A model generated the notes under the pieces. That model searched no databases. It was not told where the DNA came from and saw only the letters and a list, made by a program, of their open reading frames with translations. The position numbers were made by a program, and so were the translations under genes. A DNA stretch of 64,000 bases from Pascua guehoae (taxonomy: Eukaryota > Basidiomycota > Tremellomycetes > Trichosporonales > Trichosporonaceae): the NCBI GenBank assembly GCA_001600415.1, contig BCJX01000019.1:181546-245545 (forward strand), given 5' to 3'. Position 1 is the stretch's first letter, and every line of letters starts with the position of its first letter. This document shows, one piece after another, positions 47,118-58,385 of the stretch.

Positions 47118-49343
47118 CTAGAACAAGGCGGCGAGAATGGCGCCGACGGCCGCGAGGCCCGAGAGGGGTATGCTGCCGACGTCGACGGTGGCGCCCGACC
47201 CGGCCTTGCCCTTTGACGACGAATTGTTCTCTGCAAAGCCTAATTCCTTGTCTGTGCAGATACCGAGCTTGCGGGCGTCGTCGGTCGTGGCCCAGACGTA
47301 CGGCATGCCGCCGTACCCTTCCTTGGAGTAGGATACCGAGAGTGACCCGCCTGCGCCGACGGTAAACTCTGTGCACGAGAGGAGGTCGACGACGGCCGTG
47401 TTGCGCGCCCAGCCGCAATTGTTGATCGGGAACGACGTCGCGTTGACGGGCGAGCCGCGGTTGGTGAGCGAGAGCAGGAGCGGGCCCTTGCGGAGCGCCA
47501 CGTCGTAGTCTGTCTCTGCGACAATCTGCGTGCGCGCGTTCATGTAGCTGTTGCCATTGTACTGAATGTCGTCTTGCTTGATCAACTGGGTGCGAATCTT
47601 GTTCAGGCGCGTCATGCGCTGCACCGTCGTCACGTTTTCGTAACCCAGAGGCCACAGGGCCGCACGGTTGTACTGCGTGTAAGCTATAAATGCCAAACAG
47701 TGTAGTACGCACAGGATCACTGAGGCCGACGGACATGTCCTGCTCCTGGCCATAGTAGGCAATGGGGATGCCGTCAAAGAGAAACTGGCCCACCATGGCA
47801 TTGTACGCCAGCTGCGGGTCGGCCGTCGTGTTGCGGAAACGTGGGACATCGTGGTTTTCCAAAAAGTTGCCAAGCACCGTTGGGTCCTGCAAGTGTCAGT
47901 CGGTGCATTTACCGACGCTCTGGCTCAAGACTCACGGGGAAAGCCTCGAGGGTGCCCGTGATGCGGCTAGTCAGTGCGCTCATGTTGCCATACGGCGCAA
48001 TGCTAAACGCGCCATACAGGCCGTTGTAGAAGGGGTAGCCGAGGACCGCGTCCATGTAGTGGTTGGTCTGGAAGCCGGCCGCAAACCTGGTCGCGTTAGT
48101 CAACATACACGGTATCCGGCAAACCCCATGCACTCGCAGACTCACCCAATGTCGTCGCCAAAGACTTCGCCAATGCAAAAGACACCGGCGGCACTGCAAA
48201 AGCCCGGCCAGAACGGACCGGGAATGTGCTTGGCGGCTGTGGGATGGGTCAGCGCCGAGGTTGCCGAGGGCTTTAGGTCTTTAGGTCTTTAGGTCTTTAG
48301 GCCTTTAGGCCTTAGGGCGACACTATGAAACGCACCATCGATACGGAGGCCGTCGATTTCATACTCTTTGACAAAGCCTGCGATCCACGACTCGAGCGTC
48401 GAGACGACATCGGCGTTTTCCGTATTGACATCCATGAGGAAGAGCTTGTCGTCGCCAAGCCAGCTAGAGTTTGTCAGTGGGGTCTGGGCGGCGGCTTGGC
48501 ACGGGGGCGGCAACACCAAGCGGGGTTTCATGTCGGTCGTGCACGCCGTGCTTACCAGAACTCTTCCGACTCGATCGACGTATAGTCGACGGGGCAGTAC
48601 TTGTGGTACTGCTCGGGCTTTGTCCAGGACAAGTCGAGCTGCTGGAGGGCGTCGGCGTCGAGGGCCGTCTCGTTGCTGAGCGAGGGCACATTGTTGACGA
48701 CAATGTCGACCATGAGGTACATGTTGCGCTTGTGGAGCGCCTTGGACAGCGCCTTGAGGTCGGCGTCGTCGCCAAAGCGCGGGTTGAGCTCGGCAAAGTT
48801 GTCCACCCAGTAGCCATGGTAGGCAAAGTTGTATGGTGTTTGGTAGTCAATGTTGCCTGTGGGTGTGAGTGTGTGTGTGTGTGTGAGTGGTGTTCGAGTC
48901 GGCGGATTGTTGGCGCCACACGCCCCCCACCCTCCGGGGCGCCACTCACGGCTGACGGGCGAGATCCAGATGGCCTCAAAGCCCATGTCCTGGATATAGT
49001 CTAGCTTGTCCATGATGGAGCGCCAGGTGCCGCCGCACCACGTCTGCGCCAACGGGTCGCATTCTTCCGGCAGCGGCGACGTGCGCGCCGGCGCAGTGTC
49101 TGATGGCGGGGCAAAGCGATCCGTGATGATTCTAAACAAAGCACAAGTGTCAGCATGGTGGTGATGATCAATGATGGTTGTGGTGGTCGCCGTCGCATTC
49201 CACGCGGGGCATGTTTGTACACAGGCACGCTTGAAAATCGGCATGACGCACTGGTAGATGGACCGTGAACGCCAGTCGTCTGCGGTCGCTGCAGACACGG
49301 CGCGGAGCGCCGTGGCCGCGAGTAGTGCGGCGGAGATGAGCAT
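47118..49343 (-). CDS. GPI-anchored alpha-amylase, glycoside hydrolase family 13
   Basis: Eight exons: 49343-49252, 49131-48950, 48856-48556, 48463-48336, 48236-48146, 48086-47936, 47886-47713 and 47672-47118, 557 residues. Residues 1-18 are a signal peptide. GH13 landmarks follow: [45 protein letters not shown] (nucleophile Asp near 232), [10 protein letters not shown] (acid/base Glu near 257) and [10 protein letters not shown] (transition-state Asp near 328), then [11 protein letters not shown]. It hydrolyses alpha-1,4-glucans outside the cell. Conserved region I reads DIVVNNV, so the His usually following Asn is replaced by Asn. The C-terminus is Ser-rich and ends in a hydrophobic tail ([15 protein letters not shown]), indicating GPI attachment, so the enzyme should stay on the cell surface. 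Confidence 0.92.
48240..48315 (+). repeat. CTTTAGGT 9-bp tandem repeat in an amylase intron
   Basis: TCTTTAGGT and GCCTTTAGG repeat about five times from 48270 to 48312, within the intron between the exons at 48336-48463 and 48146-48236. Confidence 0.8.
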
Positions 49344-51717
49344 CGGGGGGGGGGAGTCGATCGAGAGCGAGCGGGGAACGGGGGGTGGGTCGGGGTCGGG
49401 GGCGGGGTCGGGGGTCAGAGTCGAGGTTTAGAGGTATATCGCGTAATAGAGTAACGAGAGCCAGTGTTGAACGAGTGTGGGTGGCGCCTAACGCGGACAA
49501 TAGGACGAGTGCCGTGTGAGGTGTATAGACAAAGGGCAAAGAGGGATGATGGTAGGTAACGAGCGACAAAGGTGTTGAGAGATGGGCAAGGACATGAGAC
49601 AATGGTGCAACGGAGATGGACCAGGACCAGGACCAGGAATCACGGAGCACGATGCAAGGACATTCGGGGGGCGACATGGCCGACATGGCCAGGCATCGAG
49701 TGCATGTGCCAAGGGGCTGGGCTGGGTAGCGTGCTCGTGCCCAACCAAACGGCAGGCTTACCGTAAGGCAAGCTGCAGCCACTGATGCAGTCAGTCATGC
49801 AGCTCGGATGCAGGATGCAGAGGGCAGAAGCGGATGGGACCGAGCGAGTAGTATCGTTTGTGGTTTCCAATGTCCTTGGTCGTTTGACACCTGTGCGGGA
49901 CGGTCCGTGTTGACACCCGACCGACATTGCACTGTGGCTTTCAGTGGCTAGGTGGCTAAGTGGCTCAGAGTTTATGCAGGCACTACAGGCAGGCACTACA
50001 GGCAGGCACTGCAGGCACGACGCGTAAAGAGATGGGGAGGGGGGGAGTTGCATGCCCCGGCTGGCAGCTGGCTTTGACGCGCGGCACGGCTTGGCCGGGT
50101 CTACAGGCACTGCCGGGTGGGTAAGGCTGCTCCTGCACTCTACACTCTGTAGCTAAACTGGTCTAAAAGGTACAGTACAGTACGCCACAAACGCCACTAG
50201 ACCGCGTCTGGCAGGATCAGGGTTTCCTCTTGCATCCATCTCATCACACTTCGGAGTTTGGCAGCGCATGGGATTCAGGGTAGGTTGGATGGATCACCTA
50301 AACCACTACTGTACTTACTCTTTGTTACCCCAATTGCCCTCTTGGACGGGGGCGGGTCAACATGGGTCTACGCCTCGCTAACCGGACGCTAATGTCCTTT
50401 TTGCCTTGTTGGTCCGTCTTGGAATCCTTGGCCTCTTGGCCTGCGTCCCACCCCTGCGGTGGCGAGCCGGCCGGAGGGGGGGCCTGGGGGTGGGTGCCCC
50501 TTTGTGTCTTACGTGGTTTTAAGCTCGTGGACGCCGTGGCTCACCTGACAAACTGGGATACCTCGGGCTCAAATCAGGTTAATCTCGTTCCTGGACAAGT
50601 TCTCGTCAGCCAACAACCTCCGGTCCCCTCTGGCATTGTGCCTCTGGCTGTCTCGCCAACTGGCCCAACTGGGCATTGTCTGTGTTCGAAACGCGGACGC
50701 GGTCTGTTTGTCCCTACCTGCTCTTGTACCCTATTTCATACAACAATAAACCTTTTTACCTCTCTCCTGTTCTTCGTTACCCTCGCTGCTTGGACCAAAC
50801 AAAACGACGTAAACATCATGGCTGGGCCTACTCGTCCCCCGTCCCTTGTCGGGCCTCGTCTCCTCTCGCTCTTGCTCTGCATGCAGCGAGTCACCTGCCA
50901 CCGCCATGTTCCATGGGCAAACTCTCCTCGAGTCTGCACCAAACAAGGCCGAGGGCGACTACTGCAGCGACTATTTTAAGCTCGCCTATTAAGTGCCTCT
51001 TAATACCACTGGCGCCAGTTGTCAACAACTCGGACAGCTAGCCATCATGGCCACCTCGCGAATCCAGCACCGCTGTCTACCGAGTCCATCCTCCTTAGTC
51101 TCCTTTGTCCGCCCCTCGTCGCTCCCTGTCGCACAGCATATGCACAGCCAGTGGCGCCCGCCGCACATTGCCTGCGTACCTGCGTATGCTGACTGCCTAT
51201 TCACCCGTGCACCCCATGGCCCCTGCTACTCACTGCCCGTCCGTTGCCCACTGCCCACTGGACGGTCTGTGCGTCCTCTCGGCCTTCTTGGCGGTTTCCC
51301 CCCTGTGCTCGGACCCACTGTGCTCGGGTGTTTCCAAAAGAGCCACAGTCAGAGCCACAGTCAAGCATGCAAGCAGCGGCAGCGGTCAAGTAGCAAATGC
51401 CCGTCCCGCGTCCCCGGCCGCTACCGCTGCTCGTTACGCCGCTCCGAGCCGCGCGCTCCGAGCCGTGCATCCTAGCCCAGCGTGCCGGCGTCGTCGCCGA
51501 GCGCACAAGCACTAGCACGAGTTGTACTGGTTCTAATAGTCTACTGTAAATGGCGGAAAATGCGTCCGGGTCGGAATTCCAAAACGTGCAGTCAACCGTC
51601 CCAGTCGTGGTGGCCGTGGTGGCCGTGGTGGCGTGGTGGACGAGACACGACACCGTGGAGAGTTTGCCGTGACAAACAAGGCTGGCAAGACATCCAAGAC
51701 AAGGCACCCACGACTCA

Positions 51718-51838
51718 CGACTCAAGACTCGAGACACAAGACACAACGCACAAGACACAAGACATGCAGGACACAAGACATGCATGCAAGACACGCATGC
51801 AAGACATGCAAGACACGCATGCAAGACACGCAGCCCAG
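51718..51838 (+). repeat. CAAGACACGCATG degenerate repeats
   Basis: Units of CAAGACATGCA, CAAGACACGCATG and GACACAAGACA repeat irregularly for about 120 bp. No function is evident. Confidence 0.7.
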
Positions 51839-53313
51839 GCAGCACGCCGACGCGCCCCGCCCCGCCCCGCGCCAATGTGCCACTGGCCAGTGGCAGTAGC
51901 CAGCACAGGGCCGATCGCACCACGCCAACGACCCTACGTGCCCTACAGTATGTACGCTGAATGCCGAATACGCCGCGCGCGTCGGCCCGGCCCGCATTCT
52001 CTCCTCCGCACGCGCGCACACGCAGCAAAGCCGACGGGCTAATGTACTCTAGCCAAGTCACGCAGCCGCAGCCAAGCAGCCAAGCAGCAAAGCAGCTCGA
52101 AACTATCAAAGCTCGAAACGCTCGCGCTCGCTCGCTCGCAGCGGCATTCGGCACACACATCCACCCCCGCACTGGCGCATGGTGGCGCACTAGCGCGTCC
52201 ACGGCCGTCGCGTCGCGTCCACCGGGCTGTCTCGGCAATGGGTGTTGGCCGGACATGTCCAATTGAGTCTGGCGACATGACAATTGACCGGTGCACATGA
52301 TCACATGTACGACCCGCCACCCCAGTGAGGTGCAGCATGCAGCGAGCGACCTTCAATGGTGGAGCGTACTTGGGACCACGTTGGGAGTCGCCTCGTCGCC
52401 TAGAATGGGGGGCTGGCGTTCGGTCCCGAAATACATTGGTCGCAGACATGACAAGACACACAACACATACAAGACACACAACACAACATACACATGCACA
52501 CGACGAGAGCCGAGTGCTCGAAATACTCGCAATGTAAATACTGCACTGCACCCAGGTCGGTTGGTGCCAATGCCAACGCCACAGCCACAGCCACGCCACC
52601 GCCACAGCCACAGCCACGCCGCCGCATATACCGACCGGACGCACCCGTTGGGTGGGCACGCGCTTGGTGCACGCGTGGCGGCGGGGGTCGTGGCGGGTGA
52701 CATTCCGTGCGTACATGGAAACAATTCACGCCTCGGAGACGGCTTGGAAACGCCGCCGCGGACCAGCCAGGCCATGACGTGCATGGCGACATTGACGCTG
52801 TTGTGCCGAGAGGGGGCACATCGCGGCCACCTGGCAGAGACAGAGGCACAGGCAGACGCAGCAGACATGGCCACATGCCGCATGCCGCATGCCTTGGGCT
52901 CTGCCACATACCGCGGGCCATTCACGCAGACATGACAAGAGGCGCCGAGCATGGGGCTCCATCGCCACCGCGCTGAGATGCGAACAAGGGCGCTGCACGC
53001 TCATGCAGCGTGGTCCCGCTAGCTAGGCACCATCTCTATCAAAGGCACGTGTTTCGTGCGCGCCACTGGCCACACGCGGACAGCGCCATCTACCGTCCCG
53101 TACACGAGTCCATCAGAGCGTCCGTCCTGTTGGCAGGACGCTGGGCGTGCTCAAGAGGGGTGTTGCTTGGGGGCCGTACTAAGAGGCCAGGACGTGGCGA
53201 AGCTGTGGCGATTCCTTGTGCTTGCCGCTGGGTGTCGCTAGGTCGATTACGATTACGGAGGTGGGAAGGTTGGGGGGATGGAGGCGGTTTGGGCGGGGGA
53301 TGGGATGGGATGG

Positions 53314-53372
53314 NNNNNNNNNNNNNNNNNNNNNNNNNNNNNNNNNNNNNNNNNNNNNNNNNNNNNNNNNNN
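53314..53372. other. Assembly gap (59 N)
   Basis: The run of N lies between G-rich DNA (GGGATGGGATGG on the left, GGTTGGCAGTGGGGTTGG and an 18-G run on the right), so the gap is probably caused by an unresolved G-rich repeat. Frames that run through it are meaningless. Confidence 0.99.
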
Positions 53373-53505
53373 GGGGTTGGCAGTGGGGTTGGGGGGGGGG
53401 GGGGGGGGTGGCAGAGGGGTTGGCAGTGGGGTTGGCATTGGGTTGGCATTGGGGGTTGATGGGGGGTTGATTGGGGTTGGCGTTGGGGTTGATGGGGGGT
53501 TGCAT
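53373..53505 (+). repeat. GGGGTTGGCATTGG G-rich repeats
   Basis: Imperfect GGTTGGCATTGG and GGGGTTGATGGGG units, including an 18-G run at 53391-53408, fill the space between the gap and the MITE-like element. Confidence 0.8.
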
Positions 53506-53511
53506 GTCGCG

Positions 53512-53642
53512 TGTAATAGCACCACGAAGCCTCGCTATCCATATACCCAAAAGGTATCCTAAATACCGTCGAGAGGGCATCGCGGCGGATTCGCTTCATG
53601 AACATGTCGCTGGGGACGCGGCTGAGAGCGTGTCCTATTACA
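53512..53642 (-). mobile_element. MITE-like 131-bp element, copy 2
   Basis: Reverse-orientation copy of 19060-19190, identical length, bounded by TGTAATAG and CTATTACA. Interior differences are scattered substitutions. The left flank ends TGTCGCG and the right flank begins GTCGAGC, so no convincing target duplication is seen. Confidence 0.75.
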
Positions 53643-53750
53643 GTCGAGCTTGGTTGTTGGGATTGGGGTTGCGAGATTGCGAGGTCGCTGTTGCAAGACC
53701 GGTTGCGACCGCATTCGCAGGCATGGACCCATGCTGGACGGTGCAGACTG

Positions 53751-53880
53751 ATGTGGGGCAGGCTGATACAGACTGATGCAGACTGATGCAGACTGATGCA
53801 GACTGATGCAGACTGACGCAGACTGATGCAGACTGAGGCAGACTGAGGCAGACTGATGCAGACTGATGCAGACTGATGCC
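53751..53880 (+). repeat. GACTGATGCA 10-bp satellite
   Basis: About twelve copies of GACTGATGCA, with minor variants GACTGACGCA and GACTGAGGCA, start 109 bp after the MITE-like element. In one minus-strand frame this reads as repeats of SASVCISLHQ, which is a repeat artefact and not a protein. Confidence 0.9.
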
Positions 53881-54559
53881 ATCGCTGTGCGCAGCCTCGC
53901 CCATCGCCCAGCCTCCCCCAGCCCCCCCCCAGCCTGGTCGTGTGCTGACGAGGTGCAGCCCAGCCCAGTTCTGCATCCAGCCGCGTTTTGGGCGTCAAGT
54001 TGATGGGCTACCTTGCCCGCGTGGCAGATTCAAACGCGCCCTGTTTCTGGTGCATTTATCCAGTGTACTGCGCGTCCTGTGGCCTCTGCTCGGGACCCTC
54101 GTGTTCGGCCGCGAGGACGTGAGGATGCGTGACGAGTGCGCTGGTCACGGCCAAGAACATGATTCACCATCACGGTCGTCGTCGTCATCGTCGGATTTGA
54201 ACCCAGACTATCTTAGTACCTGCCCCGCGTGTACCTTCGACCACAACGCGCAGGTGTGCCCTGCATTCATTTGTTTAGTGTTCGCAGTGACATGTCGGCC
54301 TGCGATGAAGCGCCGGACTAGAAGGGGCACTTAACGGTAAGACGTCTTTTATATGTTTCCGCAGCGATCGCGACGTGTAATGAACGGCGTCAGGGCTGGT
54401 GGTGATTCGAAAGGCCGAAGGTGTGAGGGCCGTACGGGGAGGGGTGTGGTGGCTTGGACACGAGTGCCCGTGCGTAGGTGTAGCCGGGCAGTTGGGGGGA
54501 ATGTACAACCGCTACTGGTGCCGAGTCGATGAGACCACACGTCCCAAAGGATGGGAGGC

Positions 54560-55120
54560 GAGCCTGGGGTCCTGCCACTCGACACGACTGGGACTGGCAC
54601 CAGTGTCCTAACGTGACAACGTGCGTTTAGGTGACACGACTTGGTCCGTCTGAACTCGCACGCGGCATAAAGTAGGCCATCATTCCCATCGCCCGGTGTG
54701 CTGCGCATCAGAGAGGAGGTTGCCGCAGTACCCGCTCCCACCGTTCCAAACACGTTCACGAGGCGAAACACTCGACACTGCGCGACGGTATTGTGGATAT
54801 CGTTAGAGTACATGGAAACGCTGCGCCTGGTGCTGTTTCAGTACAGTGCTGGTCGGGGGGACGATGTCCTGCCACTCGGCACCGCTGGGACCGAGACAAG
54901 TGTCCGCTTATCCTCGTACGTGCCGTCAATGCCGAGCGTTTAGGCGACCGACTTGGTCCCTCGGAACTGGCCACGCGGCATAAAGGGCGCTCATTTCTCT
55001 GGGCATTTACCGTGTGTCAGAGTCGACGGTTGCCGGTACCCGTTCCCCCCCGTTCCGAACTGCTCATGAAGCGAGGCCTCCGACCTCGCGGCGGCATTTA
55101 TGATACCGTTTGGGCACGGA
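54560..55120 (+). repeat. Diverged tandem duplication, unit about 300 bp
   Basis: Unit 1 (about 54570-54805) and unit 2 (about 54870-55115) share, in order, TGCCACTCG, GACAAGTGTCC-like, TTAGG.GAC.CGACTTGGTCC, CACGCGGCATAAAG, GGTTGCCG.AGTACCCG, CCGTTC..AAC, GCGACGGTATT-like and TATTGTGGATA..GTT-like segments. Similarity is perhaps 65-70 % by eye. Confidence 0.7.
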
Positions 55121-56751
55121 AGCCTGCACGCCAGCCACTGCAGACCGAAGCCGAGCACCAAGGCCAGGGCGCGCAGTTTGACCGATACAGTCCTTCGGTC
55201 GCGAGCAGTCAGTATGCCTGTTCGTCGGCCCCGATCAATGGCCACATTCGTATCTGCCATCCTGCAGGGGGAGTCTCAGCGAGGGATGCCCCGCTGGGGC
55301 TGCCAGAGTAGATCTCGACCATTTGAGGGATCACCATCTGTACTCCGACTGTGAGTGCCGCCAAGGCCGATTTCGGATGGAATACTTGCCCTCTATACTT
55401 CCCCGTGTACACAATGGCGTCCGGATCCAAGTGGTGGATGAGGAACAGCTGTCGAGTGAGCGGATGAGGTGTCAGTATTACGGTGCAGTGTCGGTCGGGG
55501 GTGGGAGGGAGTGGAAGCTCTGCCACAGCCATTTACCCAACTGAAGGCGTAGCATGGCATTACAGTTGTGTCCCAAGTCTTGAGACTGCCACTTTGAGCT
55601 CGGTAGTCCAAGTCGCGCATGGACACTCTAGACGAATGCAATGGCACGGCAAGGGGGCACACTCATGTTTCCCGCTTGTTGTATACCCACATGCCCTGCG
55701 CCGTCCTGTATACGTGCCGTGCGTACCCTTGCTTCATGTAGTCTCATGACGTTTTGGACACATGTGTATGTATGGAAGCACGGCCCCTGGTGTTATTCGG
55801 GTCCGGGGTTGGGGTCGGAGGTCGTGCAGGCCTATCCTAAGTCATATGACAACTGAAGGCTTGTGGCGCTCAGACATTTAAATCAACCCAGCTAGAGCAT
55901 GCCTCCCCGCACGCCTCGGGCTGCGAGAGGGCGATCACGGACAGAATGAACATGATGACCGGGCTGTTACATTGTACGGAGCAGGGAGGGAGACCATCGA
56001 GAGTGCAGCGACGAGCAGACCAGACGACGAGCTCTAATTTGGATCAGACCACGACGGATCAGACCAGAACGGATTAGACCTGGACCTGATGGAGACGGTT
56101 GACGATTGACACCTCCCCTCCCGAAATGGAGGTCCCGACGTCCACAGCGAGAGCGATGCCCACGACAGAGCCTGATTTCCACCCAACTCCAGTGCGTAAG
56201 ATGAGTCTCGGTGCGACAGCGCGTCCCAAGAGTGATTGGGACGATATGCGCTTAGAACCAGTCACGCGCCCCGGACGCGACTGCGATGGGGTTGACATGC
56301 ACCCATCACTTGGTTTGCACAACAGACCGTGCGGGTGGGGTGCACACAGACAACCTTGGCTGGCTCTGTCCTTGTGCTCAGTGTGGTGGCGGCACACCAG
56401 CGAGAACCGCAGGCGGGTAGGTATAGAGAGGAGCAGCTGGAGCGGCAGAGGCAGTGTAGTACAGTAGGTGGGGTTGAACTGGCCTTTGCAATTGGGGCTA
56501 GCCAGCGCCGGGCAGGGATTCTGGTGGAATGGTGGGAGCGGGTGGCGATACATGAGGATCCACCCACTCTCTCTGAACCTGTTAACCACATGCGCATTGA
56601 TCACAGGGTGTGATGTGGCAATTGGGGAGACAATAGAGGCACAGAGGACTGTGCGGTGGCGCATAACAACAACCCCATGCCGCCTTCCTTCCTTTGTCCA
56701 AGCAAGCAAACACTCATTCACCCATTCTCATCCCCTCAGCTCATCACATTG

Positions 56752-56812
56752 ACACAGTCACTCGTCTTCCACACATCACATCGTCACAGTCACTCGTCTT
56801 CCACACATCACG
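56752..56812 (+). repeat. Direct repeat of ACAGTCACTCGTCTTCCACA
   Basis: ACAGTCACTCGTCTTCCACA plus CATCAC occurs at about 56754 and again at about 56785, back to back. Confidence 0.85.
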
Positions 56813-56965
56813 AAGCAAGTCTCATTTCAAACAAGTCCATCCTCTCGCGCGTGCGTACCTAAAGGTGTAGATAGGTTAAGGATACGAGCGTCCACGGGTG
56901 AACGAAAACTGACTCTGCAGATCCTTCCCGCTGCTCTACTGCTCCACTGGTGGCAAACAATTGGC

Positions 56966-57283
56966 ATGAGGGACCTCGACGACGACACGATCATGGCTCC
57001 AAGGGGTGTGCAGAAGGGTGGATATGAGGAGGGAGGAAAGGATCTGGGGAAGGATAGAAGGAACACCAGGAACCAGGACACCGACGAGGAGGAGGAGGAG
57101 GAGAAGGATGAGGAAGATGAGGATGATGAGGATGATGAGGATGATGAGGATGATGAGGATGATGAGGATGATGAGGACGATGATCCCGATGACGACTACA
57201 GCTACCAAGGTGGCGGGTTGGTAGACATGCAGGCCATCGAAAGCCAGGGCAGCAGCCAAAACGTCAGCAGGGCCTTGAAATAG
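56966..57283 (+). other. Acidic GAT-repeat open frame flanked by 23-bp direct repeats
   Basis: A 105-codon frame from ATG to TAG reads as a charged peptide with a block of DEDDEDDEDD built from GATGAG/GATGAT repeats. It is bracketed by a perfect 23-bp direct repeat, 56959-56981 and 57337-57359 (core TTGGCATGAGGGACCTCGAC). I cannot tell whether it is expressed; the frame could persist simply because GAT repeats lack stops. Confidence 0.35.
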
Positions 57284-57410
57284 TATGACTAACCTACCCC
57301 AGTCGCAACTCATTGACCAGCACAACAACAATGACTAATTGGCATGAGGGACCTCGACGGTGACATGTCATCACCGTCGTCGGGCGCGTCAGCGGGTCAG
57401 CGGTAACGCA

Positions 57411-57600
57411 TGCTCAAGCTGTGCGGTTCACTGGGCACGCTATGCGGTTGTCTAGCTGGCCGCACCTTACAAGACGAACAGCCCAACGGCGGCCACATTG
57501 CTCACTCAAGCTGTGCAGCTGTGCGGAACACTGGGCGTGCCAAGTGGCTCAAGCTTGTGTTACTGCACAAGACCAACAACCAACGGCCACATTGCTCGCC
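57411..57600 (+). repeat. Diverged tandem duplication, unit about 95 bp
   Basis: CTCAAGCTGTGCGG..CACTGGGC..GC at 57413 recurs as CTCAAGCTGTGCAG..CACTGGGCGTGC at 57504. Both units end in CAAGAC.AACA..CCAACGGC.GCCACATTGCTC. Confidence 0.75.
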
Positions 57601-58385
57601 CTGTGACCTGCAACCGCCCAGTTACGAGCAACAATGTTGCCTTTTCTCGGCCTTTCGGGTTACTTCCTTCGGCCGTTGATCCGTTGGACGACTGTGCAAT
57701 AGTCCGAACTAGGATCATGTACGGGATGTCATTGCATAGGCTGCAAGTATCAGAGGATGTGGTTTGTGCCTGTGCAGTGTGCAGTCTTTGCTCAAATTAA
57801 ACACCGGATGTGGCCGTGCGCGGCCCCGCTTACAGAGCGCTCGGGTCGCCCCCCCGCCGACGCGCATTGGACAGACCAGACGGGGGTATTGGCCCAATAT
57901 CAGTGTTAAGATCGACATGAGTGGGCGGCGCGCCCGGTGCCCGGTGGGCAGGTGGGCCGTTTGTTTATCACCTTATCAACAAGCAAACCAGGTACAGATA
58001 GACAACTACTCCACACATTCGATAGCAACCGCAGCAATCAAGAGCACTCGTTCTTAACGGGCCCGTCATACGTCCGTCGTCGCGGTGGCGCAGCATATCC
58101 CAGAACGGCAACAGCCAACATGATAACGGTGCATGGCCGCAGGCCAGACCTTTCCACCTGCAGCTTGCGGCTTGCAGGGTGGCCAGGGCCGGGCCCGCAT
58201 GTCTTGGCCCATTTGGCCGGTCAGCACGTGACGTCCCCCCGTCGAACCCTACGCGGGGTATATCTCTCGGTCGGTCTGGATCACCACCACCAACATTGAA
58301 TCCACCACTAGCCTCCCGCCCATCTCACCACTACCTCACCGACCTCACCTGACTCCCCCCACCCCCCCGTCGACCTCCGCGCACC

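Larger units (their letters stand above)
49344..58385. other. Nine-kilobase gene-poor region with repeats and an assembly gap
   Basis: No splice-consistent, recognisable gene was found. Named contents are listed separately: the N gap (53314-53372), a poly-G run (53391-53408), a MITE-like element (53512-53642), a 10-bp satellite (53751-53880), a 300-bp tandem duplication (54560-55120), an acidic GAT-repeat frame (56966-57283) and a 100-bp duplication (57411-57600). Other low-complexity tracts are CAAGACATGCATG repeats at about 51720-51835 and AAGACACACAACAC at 52450-52505. A minus-strand frame at 55532-55209 (HHLDPDAIVYTGKYRGQVFH) looks protein-like but stands alone. Confidence 0.45.

Noticed and set aside
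50362..50979. 205-codon plus-strand open frame starting with ATG
   Set aside because: No conserved motif, no splice-consistent extension and mixed composition; most likely chance in GC-rich DNA.
53090..53998. 302-codon minus-strand frame through the N gap
   Set aside because: It includes unknown bases, the MITE-like element and the 10-bp satellite (SASVCISL repeats); not a protein.
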